From assembly GCA_964454675.1 (NCBI GenBank), contig CAYVUB010000010.1:1-64000 (forward strand): 64,000 nt of DNA, in the 5' to 3' direction. The DNA comes from CAYVUB01 sp964454675. Lineage in GTDB: Bacteria > Bacteroidota > Bacteroidia > Flavobacteriales > Flavobacteriaceae. Made by a program: the position numbers and the translations under genes. The notes below the pieces were generated by a model. The model was not told the DNA's origin. It made no database searches and was given only the letters and a program-made list of their open reading frames with translations. Positions 7,057-16,081 of the stretch are shown here, one piece after another (the first letter of the stretch is position 1; every line of letters starts with the position of its first letter).

Positions 7057-10000
7057 TTACAGTTGACGCCTGTTATCATCAGAGTTTGTGTCAATAAGTT
7101 TGTTGTATGGGTCAATACCTGCTTCGGCAGGAAGTTTATCAACTACAATTTTCAGCTTGTTATTGATGCTCGTGATTTTGTGCTTTTTCAAATATAATAC
7201 GGTTTCTTCTTTACCGGCTTCAGCATCTTCTCCACTCTTGCCTTCCTGTTTGCCAAAAATCCCCACATCAATATAATCTGCCAATGTTGACGAATACACA
7301 GGCTTTTTCATCTTGTCGGTTTTATAACTCAAGGTATCCTGTTCTGTGTCATTATAGTAACGTTTACCTTTTTCGTCGTTTTTATATTTGGTCACGTTAA
7401 ATTCCATCGTTACTTCATACTTGCCGTTATCTAACTTTTTGTACGATGCATCCACCATATTATTACTGTACAAGGTGATGGTTTCAAACATATCATTAAT
7501 CACGTATTGCAAAGAATCGGGTGTTGCAGCTTTGATATACTCGACCATTTCTATGGATGTAGTATATGGCGGTTCTTGAAATTTCACCTTTTCAACATAC
7601 GATTTTAAGGCGTTATTGAGTGTTTTTTCGCCTATATAATCACTAAGCGCATAAAATACCAGCGAACCCTTTTGATAGTGAATATAACCTTGACCATCGT
7701 TATACATCAGCGGATTTTCACGTTTGGATTCAAAAGTCCGCGCTGTGAGGTAATCATCCAATGCGTCTTTTAAAAATTTACGCATTTTGGCTTTGCCGTA
7801 CTTGTGCTCCAGTATTTTTAAAGAAGTATATTCCGACAGGCTTTCCGACAGCATTGTTGCACCCAGAACATCGGCACCAATAACCTGATGCGCCCACCAT
7901 TGATGCGCAATTTCGTGAGCCGTTACCGAAAACGGATAATCCACGCCATCATCTTTTTTATCGTCAACATCGGCAATAAACCCGATAGCTTCAGAAAACG
8001 GAATGGTATTAGGAAACGACTGCGCAAAACTTCCTGCGGTTGTAGGAAACTCTATGATGCGTGCCTGCTTATGCTGATACGGACTGTAATTGTCTGTGCA
8101 ATACTGCAACGCCGCTTTTAATCCGCTCATCATTCTGTCAAGGTTAAACTCATGCCCTTTGTGGTAATAAATTTCGAGGTTGACATCGTTCCATTTATCG
8201 CGTTTTACTTCGTATCTGGCAGAATTGAATGCATAGAAATTCAATATTTTGCTGTCCATTTTGTAATGGAAAAACTTACGGTTGCCTTCAACCCATTCTT
8301 TTTGAAGATATCCCGGTGCAATGGCAATCTGGTCTTGAGACGTGCTCACGGTAGCTTCAAAGTCTATCCAGTCGGCATCTTTTGAAATATAGGTATTGCC
8401 CAAAGCTGTGGAATCGCTTGGATGCGGACGCAGCTTGTTTGGCGGTAATCCGTATTTTTCACGGGTTTTATCGTCACGCAGCTCACCCATGCTGCTGTAT
8501 CCGAACGACGGAAATATCTGGAAATTATTGATAAACGTTCCGTTTTTGACCACAGGCGATTTGACATTAAGAAATGTATTCGGCTTGTTTTTTACCGTTA
8601 TGACGAGTTCGATACTATCGCCCGGCTTTAAGGTTTCTTTCAGCTTATAAATGTTGAAATGATAAACAGTGTCTTTTACCACCAAATCATTGGCTTTATT
8701 AAAGGTAAATGTGCTGATATAGTCGTTGTGGTTTAAAAAGATGCTGTCTATTGCTTGTTCGGTTTTGTTAACCATTACATAAGTCGCATCGGCTTTAAAA
8801 TCGAGACTTTCGGGATAAATGTGCATATTGGCATTTACGGCAACAATACGCGGTTGTGCCGCTTTTTCATACTTCTTGTATTTCTTTTCCCATTCTACGG
8901 CTTGCTGCTCACTTTCTTTTGACGAAATACGCTTTTCAAGAATGTTGTTTTCATAAAATATCTTAGCGCCTATTCCCAGAAATATCATCAAAAATACTGC
9001 AAAGCCAACAACCGGCAAGCCTTTAAACCTGCTGTTTGCAATTTTTAAACGCTCTTTAAACGAACTCGGAATACCTCGTACCCATAACAATCCGGTGACT
9101 ATCAACAATAGCAATCCGCCAAAAAGCCAATAAATTTTATGAGTCATATAGCCTACAAATGAACTTCCGTAACCGTTCATGTCTGAATACCCGTAACCCG
9201 GAGCCTGATTGTATTTGTAAATTGCCTGCTCAATGCCTGCCATACTCAAAAACGGAATTCCCACAGAAATTACTATCATTATAAACAATCCCAAATACGG
9301 ATTTCCTACCAGCGTTTGTACAAACAATGCCAGCAATGCCCAGATAACAAACGAAATAAAATTAAGCACATACAATTCAAACAGGTAGTGTCCTATTTCA
9401 AAATTATAGTAACCACTTGCCGCTTGATATACCATACCCGATATCATGATGACCAACAGTAATACCAACTGCATTTTAAGTAATGCCAGCAATTTTGACA
9501 GTAACAATACCCAGTTTGGTACCGGAGTTACATCGACCAAGTGGTTCATATCGACCAGTTTTGAACGGTGTACCAGCATACCGGCATATAAAAATGTACA
9601 GATATTGATGGTAAGCGTAAAAAAGACGCTGCCTTGCAGCATTAACCGGGTGATAGGCAATGTTTTGGTGCCAAACATCATTCCCATTTGGGATAATGTA
9701 ATCAATATAAATATCAACCCAACGAGAACAATACTGATAAACGGCCAGTTTCTGAAAATGTAAACAAAATCGATGTTAGACAGTTTCCAGGTAGTTTTCA
9801 GGTTTTGGGCAAATGAAAAATCGTATGATACTTTTGGCAGGTTTATTCTTGTAATGCCGCCAAAATTGGACTTGGTTGAACGCTCACCTTTTACTTTTTT
9901 AAACCATGAAAAACTCAACGCATTCTGACTGAATGAAAACTTGCTATATACAAATGCAAAAACTATAGCTGCTACCGCAAGCCATATCAACCGGTTATAG

Positions 10001-10731
10001 ACAATCACACCTGCAAAAGGCAAATGCTGTTCATTCTTTTCGGCAACAGTCCAGTATCTGGTGTAATACTCTTGTGCCGATGACCCAAACGGGTCTAAAA
10101 GTGATGCCAGAAAACGGTTTTCCTGAAAAGAAAACAACGAATCCATAAGACCTTGCAGCAACAACAGCAATACAATAGTTATAAATCCTGCGGCAATGTT
10201 TCTGGTAAACGTCACAACGGCAAATACAATGGCACCAAACAACAGAATATTAGGCAATATATACACCAGATACGCATGTATATGCGACTGAAAATCAAAC
10301 GGTGCCACAATATCCTGATTGGTTCCCGGCATATTAAAACCGACAACCATACCAATACCCATAACCAAAACAATAAACGTTACCGCAATAATGCCGCTAA
10401 AAAACTTTGCGAACAGGTAATTGGCTTTTGTAAAAGGATATGAATACAAAATGGTATGCATATCGCTTTTGTAATCTCTGTATATTGAAACGCCTATAAT
10501 TGAAGGAAACAGGAATAAAATAAAAATAATTAGACCACTATAAATATCATTGATGGCAATGGGTGAATTGACTATGGATGATGAGCCTGTAGTAACCGTA
10601 ATACTGTCAAAAATACCTGCTGACGCTGCCGCCAAAAATACGGCAAGCACAAAGAAAATGGCAGCATATATGTATAATGCCGGTTTTTTAATCCAGTAAG
10701 AAAGTTCGTGTTTTAATATGGTTGCAAACAT
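7057..10731 (-). CDS. ABC-2 type permease fused to an M1-family metallopeptidase
   Basis: A 1224-residue fusion. Residues 1 to about 570 hold roughly a dozen membrane segments in two ABC-2-like permease halves. The remainder is an extracytoplasmic aminopeptidase-N-like region. The zinc site is HEIAH at 939-943 with W945-W946 after it and a probable third ligand E963 in LSESL, a slightly wider spacing than in classical M1 enzymes, as I recall for this fusion family. The ATPase for the permease is the next gene upstream on the same strand (38-base gap). Together they form a two-gene transporter whose substrate is unknown; peptide handling at the membrane is a reasonable inference. Such fusions are common in Bacteroidota. 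Confidence 0.9.
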   Translation of the reverse strand: MFATILKHELSYWIKKPALYIYAAIFFVLAVFLAAASAGIFDSITVTTGSSSIVNSPIAINDIYSGLIIFILFLFPSIIGVSIYRDYKSDMHTILYSYPFTKANYLFAKFFSGIIAVTFIVLVMGIGMVVGFNMPGTNQDIVAPFDFQSHIHAYLVYILPNILLFGAIVFAVVTFTRNIAAGFITIVLLLLLQGLMDSLFSFQENRFLASLLDPFGSSAQEYYTRYWTVAEKNEQHLPFAGVIVYNRLIWLAVAAIVFAFVYSKFSFSQNALSFSWFKKVKGERSTKSNFGGITRINLPKVSYDFSFAQNLKTTWKLSNIDFVYIFRNWPFISIVLVGLIFILITLSQMGMMFGTKTLPITRLMLQGSVFFTLTINICTFLYAGMLVHRSKLVDMNHLVDVTPVPNWVLLLSKLLALLKMQLVLLLVIMISGMVYQAASGYYNFEIGHYLFELYVLNFISFVIWALLALFVQTLVGNPYLGLFIMIVISVGIPFLSMAGIEQAIYKYNQAPGYGYSDMNGYGSSFVGYMTHKIYWLFGGLLLLIVTGLLWVRGIPSSFKERLKIANSRFKGLPVVGFAVFLMIFLGIGAKIFYENNILEKRISSKESEQQAVEWEKKYKKYEKAAQPRIVAVNANMHIYPESLDFKADATYVMVNKTEQAIDSIFLNHNDYISTFTFNKANDLVVKDTVYHFNIYKLKETLKPGDSIELVITVKNKPNTFLNVKSPVVKNGTFINNFQIFPSFGYSSMGELRDDKTREKYGLPPNKLRPHPSDSTALGNTYISKDADWIDFEATVSTSQDQIAIAPGYLQKEWVEGNRKFFHYKMDSKILNFYAFNSARYEVKRDKWNDVNLEIYYHKGHEFNLDRMMSGLKAALQYCTDNYSPYQHKQARIIEFPTTAGSFAQSFPNTIPFSEAIGFIADVDDKKDDGVDYPFSVTAHEIAHQWWAHQVIGADVLGATMLSESLSEYTSLKILEHKYGKAKMRKFLKDALDDYLTARTFESKRENPLMYNDGQGYIHYQKGSLVFYALSDYIGEKTLNNALKSYVEKVKFQEPPYTTSIEMVEYIKAATPDSLQYVINDMFETITLYSNNMVDASYKKLDNGKYEVTMEFNVTKYKNDEKGKRYYNDTEQDTLSYKTDKMKKPVYSSTLADYIDVGIFGKQEGKSGEDAEAGKEETVLYLKKHKITSINNKLKIVVDKLPAEAGIDPYNKLIDTNSDDNRRQL

Positions 10732-10769
10732 GAATATGAGTTTTTAAGGTTGATAAATTAAAGACGATT

Positions 10770-11657
10770 TTAAGCGGTTACCTGCTCATCTTGTTTTAAC
10801 GCTATAAAATACACATCATCCAGTTGTGGTGTTGTTTTCTTAAAGTCTTCAGAAGGCTGCGTTTCTGAATATACCCGTATGTTTAATGAATTATCCTGAT
10901 TATAGTTTGAAGACAATACATTAAAACTTGCTTCGTGCTGTTCAAGCTCGTCGCGGGAAACTACTTTTGTCCATATTTTATCTTCAAGTTCTGCCGTTGC
11001 GTTACTTGGCGTTGTATGGTTCAAAATTTTACCGCCGTTCAAAATAGCCATTTCGTTGCAAAGTTCTTTTACATCATCCACAATATGTGTTGAAAAAATC
11101 ACGGTACAGTTGGTTCCAACTTCCCGTAAAACATTCAAAAAACGATGTCTTTCGGCAGGATCCAAACCTGCGGTTGGCTCATCAACAATAATCAATTTAG
11201 GGTTGTTAAGCAGTAATTGCGCAATGCCAAAACGTTGTTTCATACCTCCGGAATAGCCTGCAACGTGCTTTTTACGCACATCATACAAATTGGTAATTTC
11301 CAAAACTTCTTTTACGAGTGCTGCTCTTTCCGTTTTTGAACTAATGCCTTTTAAGGTTGCAAAATAATCCAGAAGTGCTTCGGCAGACATTTTAGGATAC
11401 ACACCAAACGATTGCGGCAAGTATCCTAATAGCTTTCTGAGTGCCATTTTATCATTCAACACATCAATATCACCAAAAGTAATCGAACCCGAATCGGGAC
11501 TTTGCAACGTTGCGATAGTTCGCATTAACGACGATTTTCCTGCTCCGTTAGGACCCAAAAGCCCAAACATCCCTGCACCTATTTCAAGATTTAAGTCATC
11601 AATGGCTTTCACGCCGTTTTTGTACGTTTTTGTCAGATTCTTAATTACTAATTTCAT
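10770..11657 (-). CDS. ABC transporter ATP-binding protein
   Basis: A 295-residue ABC ATPase with Walker A GPNGAGKS (35-42), Q-loop Q82, signature YSGGMKQ (135-141), Walker B LIIVDEP (155-161) and the switch histidine in FSTHIVDD. The C-terminal 80 residues form an extra domain as seen in exporters of the CcmA/NatA branch. It is the first gene of a pair with the ABC permease/M1 peptidase fusion and should power it. The intergenic space upstream, shared with the divergent M42 gene, contains a 19-bp perfect inverted repeat that could regulate either gene. Confidence 0.92.
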   Translation of the reverse strand: MKLVIKNLTKTYKNGVKAIDDLNLEIGAGMFGLLGPNGAGKSSLMRTIATLQSPDSGSITFGDIDVLNDKMALRKLLGYLPQSFGVYPKMSAEALLDYFATLKGISSKTERAALVKEVLEITNLYDVRKKHVAGYSGGMKQRFGIAQLLLNNPKLIIVDEPTAGLDPAERHRFLNVLREVGTNCTVIFSTHIVDDVKELCNEMAILNGGKILNHTTPSNATAELEDKIWTKVVSRDELEQHEASFNVLSSNYNQDNSLNIRVYSETQPSEDFKKTTPQLDDVYFIALKQDEQVTA

Positions 11658-11773
11658 TGTGAGTATTGTTTTAATTTTGGTTAGTTTGACGTTATAAAGC
11701 AGTTATTGTTACATGGTTTTATAAAAAGTTGTGCCAATCAAAAAAATCAGTTTATTTTTACCGAAATTAGAAT

Positions 11774-11822
11774 GAACTCATTTAAACTTTTTCGCTTCAA
11801 TCAAAAAAGTTTAAATGAGTTC
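11774..11822. promoter_or_regulatory. 19-bp perfect inverted repeat between divergent genes
   Basis: GAACTCATTTAAACTTTTT at 11774-11792 is repeated in exact inverse at 11804-11822, around an 11-base loop. It lies between the start of the minus-strand ABC ATPase gene and the plus-strand M42 gene, 32 bases before the latter. A dyad of this size could be a regulator site or an RNA hairpin in the M42 leader. The half-site word GAACTCATTTAAAC recurs at 41278-41291 and TTTAAACTTTTT recurs at 61393-61404, both intergenic. Confidence 0.7.
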
Positions 11823-11854
11823 AAAAGATTAACAGCTTTTAAATATAACTATAA

Positions 11855-12943
11855 ATGGCAAAGAAATCGATACTTGATAAAAAATCCCTTGATTTTTTGG
11901 AAACATACCTTAATAATGCGGCGCCAACAGGCTACGAATGGAACGGACAAAAACTGTGGATGAACTATTTAAAACCCTATGTAGATGAGTTTATTACCGA
12001 TACTTACGGGACAGCCGTAGGCGTTATTAACCCAAAAGCCCGGTACAAAGTGGTTATTGAAGGTCATGCCGATGAAATTTCGTGGTACGTAAACTACATT
12101 TCCGATAACGGATTGATATATGTAATACGCAACGGTGGCAGCGACCACATCATTGCGCCAAGTAAAATAGTGAACATCCACACAAAAAACGGTATTGTAA
12201 AAGGTGTTTTTGGCTGGCCCGCAATACATACCAGAGATAAAGCCAAAGAAGAAGCTCCAAAACCCGAAAACATTACTATTGACGTAGGTGCAAAAGATAA
12301 AGCCGAAGTCGAAAAAATGGGCATTCATGTAGGTTGTGTCATTACCTATCCCGACGAATTCCATATTTTAAACAAAGACAAGTTTGTCTGCCGGGCATTG
12401 GATAACCGTATGGGCGGATTTATGATTTCGCAGGTAGCGAGATTACTTCATGAAAATAAAAAGAAGCTGCCTTTTGGATTGTACATTACAAATTCCGTAC
12501 AGGAAGAAATAGGCTTGCGCGGTGCCGAAATGATTGCCGAACGCATAAAACCGAATGTTGCTATCGTGACCGATGTGACCCATGATACCACAACACCAAT
12601 GATCGACCCTAAAAAAGAAGGCTTACTCGAGTTGGGCAAAGGTCCTGTTGTGGCGTATGCGCCGGCAGTACAGCAAAAATTACGGGATTTAATTACAGAT
12701 GCTGCCGAGAAAAACAAGATACCGTTTCAGCGTTCTGCTTTATCACGGGCAACAGGTACCGATACCGATGCGTTTGCTTACAGCGGCTCGGGCGTGGCAA
12801 GCGCGCTGATTTCATTACCATTGCGTTATATGCATACTACTGTAGAAATGGTGCACAGAGATGATGTGGAAAATGTGATTCGGTTGATTTATGAATCGCT
12901 TTTGACTATTAAAGCCGGTGATACGTTTAGTTATTTTGAATAA
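11855..12943 (+). CDS. M42-family metallopeptidase (aminopeptidase)
   Basis: A 362-residue cytosolic di-zinc aminopeptidase of the M42 (glutamyl aminopeptidase/TET) family. Metal ligands and catalytic residues are recognisable: H71 and D73 in GHADEIS, the bridging D183 in RALDNR, the catalytic pair E217-E218 in VQEEIG, D240 in VTDVTHD, and H327 in YMHTTVEM. Length and order are normal for the family. M42 enzymes assemble into large hollow complexes and trim peptides released by proteases. The start at 11855 gives the usual short N-terminus; an alternative upstream frame through the inverted repeat (11706) is not needed. The Nudix gene starts 12 bases after its stop. Confidence 0.92.
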   Translation: MAKKSILDKKSLDFLETYLNNAAPTGYEWNGQKLWMNYLKPYVDEFITDTYGTAVGVINPKARYKVVIEGHADEISWYVNYISDNGLIYVIRNGGSDHIIAPSKIVNIHTKNGIVKGVFGWPAIHTRDKAKEEAPKPENITIDVGAKDKAEVEKMGIHVGCVITYPDEFHILNKDKFVCRALDNRMGGFMISQVARLLHENKKKLPFGLYITNSVQEEIGLRGAEMIAERIKPNVAIVTDVTHDTTTPMIDPKKEGLLELGKGPVVAYAPAVQQKLRDLITDAAEKNKIPFQRSALSRATGTDTDAFAYSGSGVASALISLPLRYMHTTVEMVHRDDVENVIRLIYESLLTIKAGDTFSYFE

Positions 12944-12955
12944 CATTTGGATTGA

Positions 12956-13513
12956 ATGCACGAAGAATTCATCGACATAGCAACCAAAACAGGCGAACCT
13001 ACAGGACAATCCTGTTCAAAATCTGAAATACACCGTAAAGGCTATTACCACCATACGGCACACGTTTGGTTTTATACTGCAAACGGCTGTATTTTATTGG
13101 CGCAACGTGCTGCCACAAAAGCCATTTGCCCAAACCTTTGGGATGTATCGGTTGCAGGTCATGTAGATGCCGGCGAAACCATTGAAAGTGCAGCAGTGCG
13201 TGAAGTTTGGGAAGAAATAGGATTGAAAATCCAACCTGAAGATTTGCATAAAATTGGTGTTTTTGAATGTTTTCAATCCTATAGTAACGGTATTATTGAC
13301 AACGAGTTTCATCATACCTTTATTTCAGAATTGAAAGTTCCTGTAAACAGTTTAAAAAAAGATGACAATGAAGTTGCCGGTTTAAAACTGGTAAGCATTC
13401 CTGAGTTTGAAAATCTATTAGAAAACAGCAAAAGCAACTTTCATTTCGTTTCAGAAAACAGCAGTTATTACAATACATTTCTCGACTATTTAAAACGCTA
13501 CCTCAACCTGTAA
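12956..13513 (+). CDS. Nudix hydrolase (isopentenyl-diphosphate isomerase-like subgroup)
   Basis: A 185-residue Nudix protein. The Nudix box runs from G68 to L90: GHVDAGETIE then REVWEEIGL, with R82, E83, E86 and E87 in the metal-binding positions. The N-terminal region (HRKGYYHHTAHVW) and the tryptophan-rich LWDVSVAGHV are typical of the YfcD/IDI-like Nudix branch, whose substrates are mostly unknown diphosphates. It follows the M42 gene by 12 bases and precedes the PrsW-like gene by 3 bases, so all three are likely one transcript. Confidence 0.9.
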   Translation: MHEEFIDIATKTGEPTGQSCSKSEIHRKGYYHHTAHVWFYTANGCILLAQRAATKAICPNLWDVSVAGHVDAGETIESAAVREVWEEIGLKIQPEDLHKIGVFECFQSYSNGIIDNEFHHTFISELKVPVNSLKKDDNEVAGLKLVSIPEFENLLENSKSNFHFVSENSSYYNTFLDYLKRYLNL

Positions 13514-13516
13514 TCT

Positions 13517-14194
13517 ATGCTATTAACACTCGCAGCCATAGCACCTGTAATTATCATCATTCTTTACATTTATTTTAAAGATAAATATGAAAAAGAACCT
13601 GTGAAACTCCTGTTTTACAACTTTATGCTGGGTGCTGTTGTCAGTATCATCATCACAACATTAATGTATGTTGTGTTTGAAATTATCCTGCCGCTTCACG
13701 ATAAGCAGAGTGTGTTTCAGCAATTTATAAAAGCGTTTATTGTAGTTGGCCTGGTTGAAGAATTCAGCAAATACATTGTCGTAAGATACTATTCGCAGCC
13801 TCATAAGGAGTTTGACGAACCTTTTGACGGTATTGTCTATGCGGTTATGGTATCGCTGGGTTTTGCCGCCACTGAAAACATTGCGTATGTACTGCACGGT
13901 GGTTATGAAGTTGCACTTTTACGAGCATTTACGGCAGTACCGGCACATGCAACCTTCGGGATTTTAATGGGGTATTATATGGGAAAAGCAAAGTTCTCTG
14001 CAAATAAGCGTCTGTTGAATCTTACAGGATTATTTCTCGCCGTTTTTTTCCACGGTGCTTACGACTTTTTCCTGTTTATCGATTTCATTCCGGGGGTTTG
14101 GACAGGTGCCTTTGTTTCGCTTATCATAGGGATTGTCTTATCAAAAAAAGCTATCAAAAGGCATCAGCAACGTTCAAATTTTAATCCGCAGTAA
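13517..14194 (+). CDS. PrsW-family intramembrane metalloprotease
   Basis: A 225-residue polytopic protein. The PrsW/CPBP-related motifs are visible: EEFSK (81-85), an E120-N121 pair in ATENIAYV, H144 in AHATFG and H179 in FFHGAYDF, which together form the predicted membrane-embedded metal site. In Bacillus, PrsW makes the first cut of an anti-sigma factor; the flavobacterial target is unknown. Short gap (3 bases) after the Nudix gene. Convergent with the DUF1543 gene, with stops only 4 bases apart. Confidence 0.9.
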   Translation: MLLTLAAIAPVIIIILYIYFKDKYEKEPVKLLFYNFMLGAVVSIIITTLMYVVFEIILPLHDKQSVFQQFIKAFIVVGLVEEFSKYIVVRYYSQPHKEFDEPFDGIVYAVMVSLGFAATENIAYVLHGGYEVALLRAFTAVPAHATFGILMGYYMGKAKFSANKRLLNLTGLFLAVFFHGAYDFFLFIDFIPGVWTGAFVSLIIGIVLSKKAIKRHQQRSNFNPQ

Positions 14195-14198
14195 GCAG

Positions 14199-14741
14199 TT
14201 ACACCTTATCAATATTGATGTAACCAACTTTGGCTACATTGGCTTGATTACTATCCTGAGATTTGGTTAGTTTTATGGTATAAGTGTCTTTGATGTGCTT
14301 CGGAAGAATATCGGCTACGTTATAAATATCGTCAATATCTACACCATACTTATCGTCAATATGGCTTTCTGCCGATTTAAAACCCATGGTTTTGTAAAAA
14401 GCGGTTTGCTTTACACGTTTTATAACATTGCCCAGCGAGGTATCAACCATAAGATGCTGCTCGTGAAACTCCTCAAAACATCCTTGTTTATAACCGCCGA
14501 GATTGATAAAAAAAAGTTGTGTGTCTGAGGTTTTGGAAGTTTTCGGGATAATATCAATCTTATAACCATCGGCATAACTTACTTCCTGATACGCATCAAT
14601 ATGTATGCGGGCATCACTCCAAAACGCTTTCATATAAGGCACCAAGTCTTTTAAACTACCGGCAATACCAAAAAACACATCGTGCTGTTCAATATGCCTG
14701 CCTTGCGGTGTTGCACCTAATATTACATAGTATAGCTTCAT
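14199..14741 (-). CDS. DUF1543 domain protein
   Basis: A 180-residue soluble protein with two similar halves, a DUF1543 trait: the first contains LYYVILGATPQGRHIEQHD and KAFWSDARIHIDAYQEV, and the second repeats a GGYKQGCFEEFHE/H-type segment. No catalytic motif or signal peptide is seen and the function of the family is unknown. The start codon lies 8 bases after the stop of the M20 amidohydrolase gene upstream on the same strand, so it is probably its downstream operon partner. Confidence 0.85.
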   Translation of the reverse strand: MKLYYVILGATPQGRHIEQHDVFFGIAGSLKDLVPYMKAFWSDARIHIDAYQEVSYADGYKIDIIPKTSKTSDTQLFFINLGGYKQGCFEEFHEQHLMVDTSLGNVIKRVKQTAFYKTMGFKSAESHIDDKYGVDIDDIYNVADILPKHIKDTYTIKLTKSQDSNQANVAKVGYINIDKV

Positions 14742-14748
14742 TGTTTTT

Positions 14749-16074
14749 TTATTTCTTCTTAAACAATTCCAGCAAGGCGGTTGCTCCTATTTGGGTTCCT
14801 AAAGGAATTGCCGATAAATCTACTTCAAAATCGCCGTTATGATTAAAAAACGGGTATTGTTTTCCTTCACTTTCGGCTTTTTTTACGGCATCAATATTTG
14901 CAATACCTACAAACAGATAATCATAAACGGTTTTATCATTTGCCAGAGCCAGATACTGAAAATCTTCAGATACCATAAGCGGCGGTTTGTTTGTTATAAT
15001 GTTTTGCTTGCCCAATACCTCAACCAACGCAGCATTAATTCTTTCCACCAGATTTTTATCGTTTACCAACGGATATGCGGTGGTTTTTATGTTGATTGTG
15101 GGATGTAATGCTTCGGGCAGATTGTTTGCTACGGCAATACCTTTGTTGATATTTTTGATGCCTTCTAAAAGTGTGTTTCTTGTCTTGTCGTTAAACCATC
15201 GCAAATTAAGTTTCAACAATGCCGATGCCGGTATCACGTTATTTGAATTTCCTGATTGAAATTCGCCAACCGTAAGCACGGCTATATCCTGAGCGCCCGT
15301 ATTTCTGCTTATAATGGTTTGATATTGCAAAACGGCATTGCTTGCCATTACAATCGGGTCTTTGGTAAACTCCGGCGATGCGCCGTGACCGCCAATACCG
15401 TGAAAGGTAACGTCCAGTTGGTCTGTTCCTGCCATACGTTCGCCGGCAGCGTTGTCAATAGTACCCACAGCCATTGGTACGGTATGCATCCCGAATAAAA
15501 AATCGGGAACAGGAACACCGTTTTCATACATCTTATCATTAATCATCGCTTTTGCGCCTGCTCCTATTTCTTCTGCCGGCTGCGCTATAAATACCAATGT
15601 TCCGCTCCAATCATTTTTTAACTGCGTCATTATTTTTGCTGCACCAAGCATCCACGTTATATGAGCATCATGACCGCAGGCATGCATTACGGGAACTTCA
15701 ACGCCATTGGCATTTATCATGGTTTTTGTGCTTGCATAAGGTAATCCTGTGGTTTCTTTTACGGCGTTGCAATCCATATCGGCACGGTACATTACCACAG
15801 GACCATCGCCATTTTTCAAAATACCCGCAACTCCTGTTTTTGCAATGCCTGTAATGACTTCGTAACCTAAAGATTTCAGTTCTTTGGCAATGATACCCGA
15901 AGTCCGAACCTCCATAAACGCCGGTTCGGGGTTTTGGTGCAGGTCTTTAAATATATTAACAAGCCGCAGCGAATCGGTGTAAGCCAATTGCTTTACACGT
16001 GAGGAAGTTTGCGCTTGGGCAGTTGCAATTATCAGAATAAAAATCAGTAAAAAAACAGGCTGTTTATATTTCAT
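14749..16074 (-). CDS. Exported M20-family amidohydrolase/peptidase
   Basis: A 441-residue zinc hydrolase of the HipO/AbgB-like M20D group with an N-terminal signal peptide (cleavage near ATAQAQ, residues 17-22). Active-site residues: M130-HACGHDAH with C133 and H135, the catalytic glutamate in PAEEIG (E168-E169), H197 in GMHTVP, and SEDFQYLA near the C-terminus. These enzymes cut amide bonds of N-acyl amino acids or small peptides. Placement in the periplasm is inferred from the signal peptide. It is followed by DUF1543 (8 bases) and preceded by the DUF3667 gene (7 bases), suggesting a three-gene minus-strand unit. Confidence 0.9.
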   Translation of the reverse strand: MKYKQPVFLLIFILIIATAQAQTSSRVKQLAYTDSLRLVNIFKDLHQNPEPAFMEVRTSGIIAKELKSLGYEVITGIAKTGVAGILKNGDGPVVMYRADMDCNAVKETTGLPYASTKTMINANGVEVPVMHACGHDAHITWMLGAAKIMTQLKNDWSGTLVFIAQPAEEIGAGAKAMINDKMYENGVPVPDFLFGMHTVPMAVGTIDNAAGERMAGTDQLDVTFHGIGGHGASPEFTKDPIVMASNAVLQYQTIISRNTGAQDIAVLTVGEFQSGNSNNVIPASALLKLNLRWFNDKTRNTLLEGIKNINKGIAVANNLPEALHPTINIKTTAYPLVNDKNLVERINAALVEVLGKQNIITNKPPLMVSEDFQYLALANDKTVYDYLFVGIANIDAVKKAESEGKQYPFFNHNGDFEVDLSAIPLGTQIGATALLELFKKK

Positions 16075-16081
16075 TTAAATT

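Noticed and set aside
11706..11963. 85-residue plus-strand frame before the M42 gene
   Set aside because: It passes through both arms of the inverted repeat and overlaps the well-supported M42 start in another frame.
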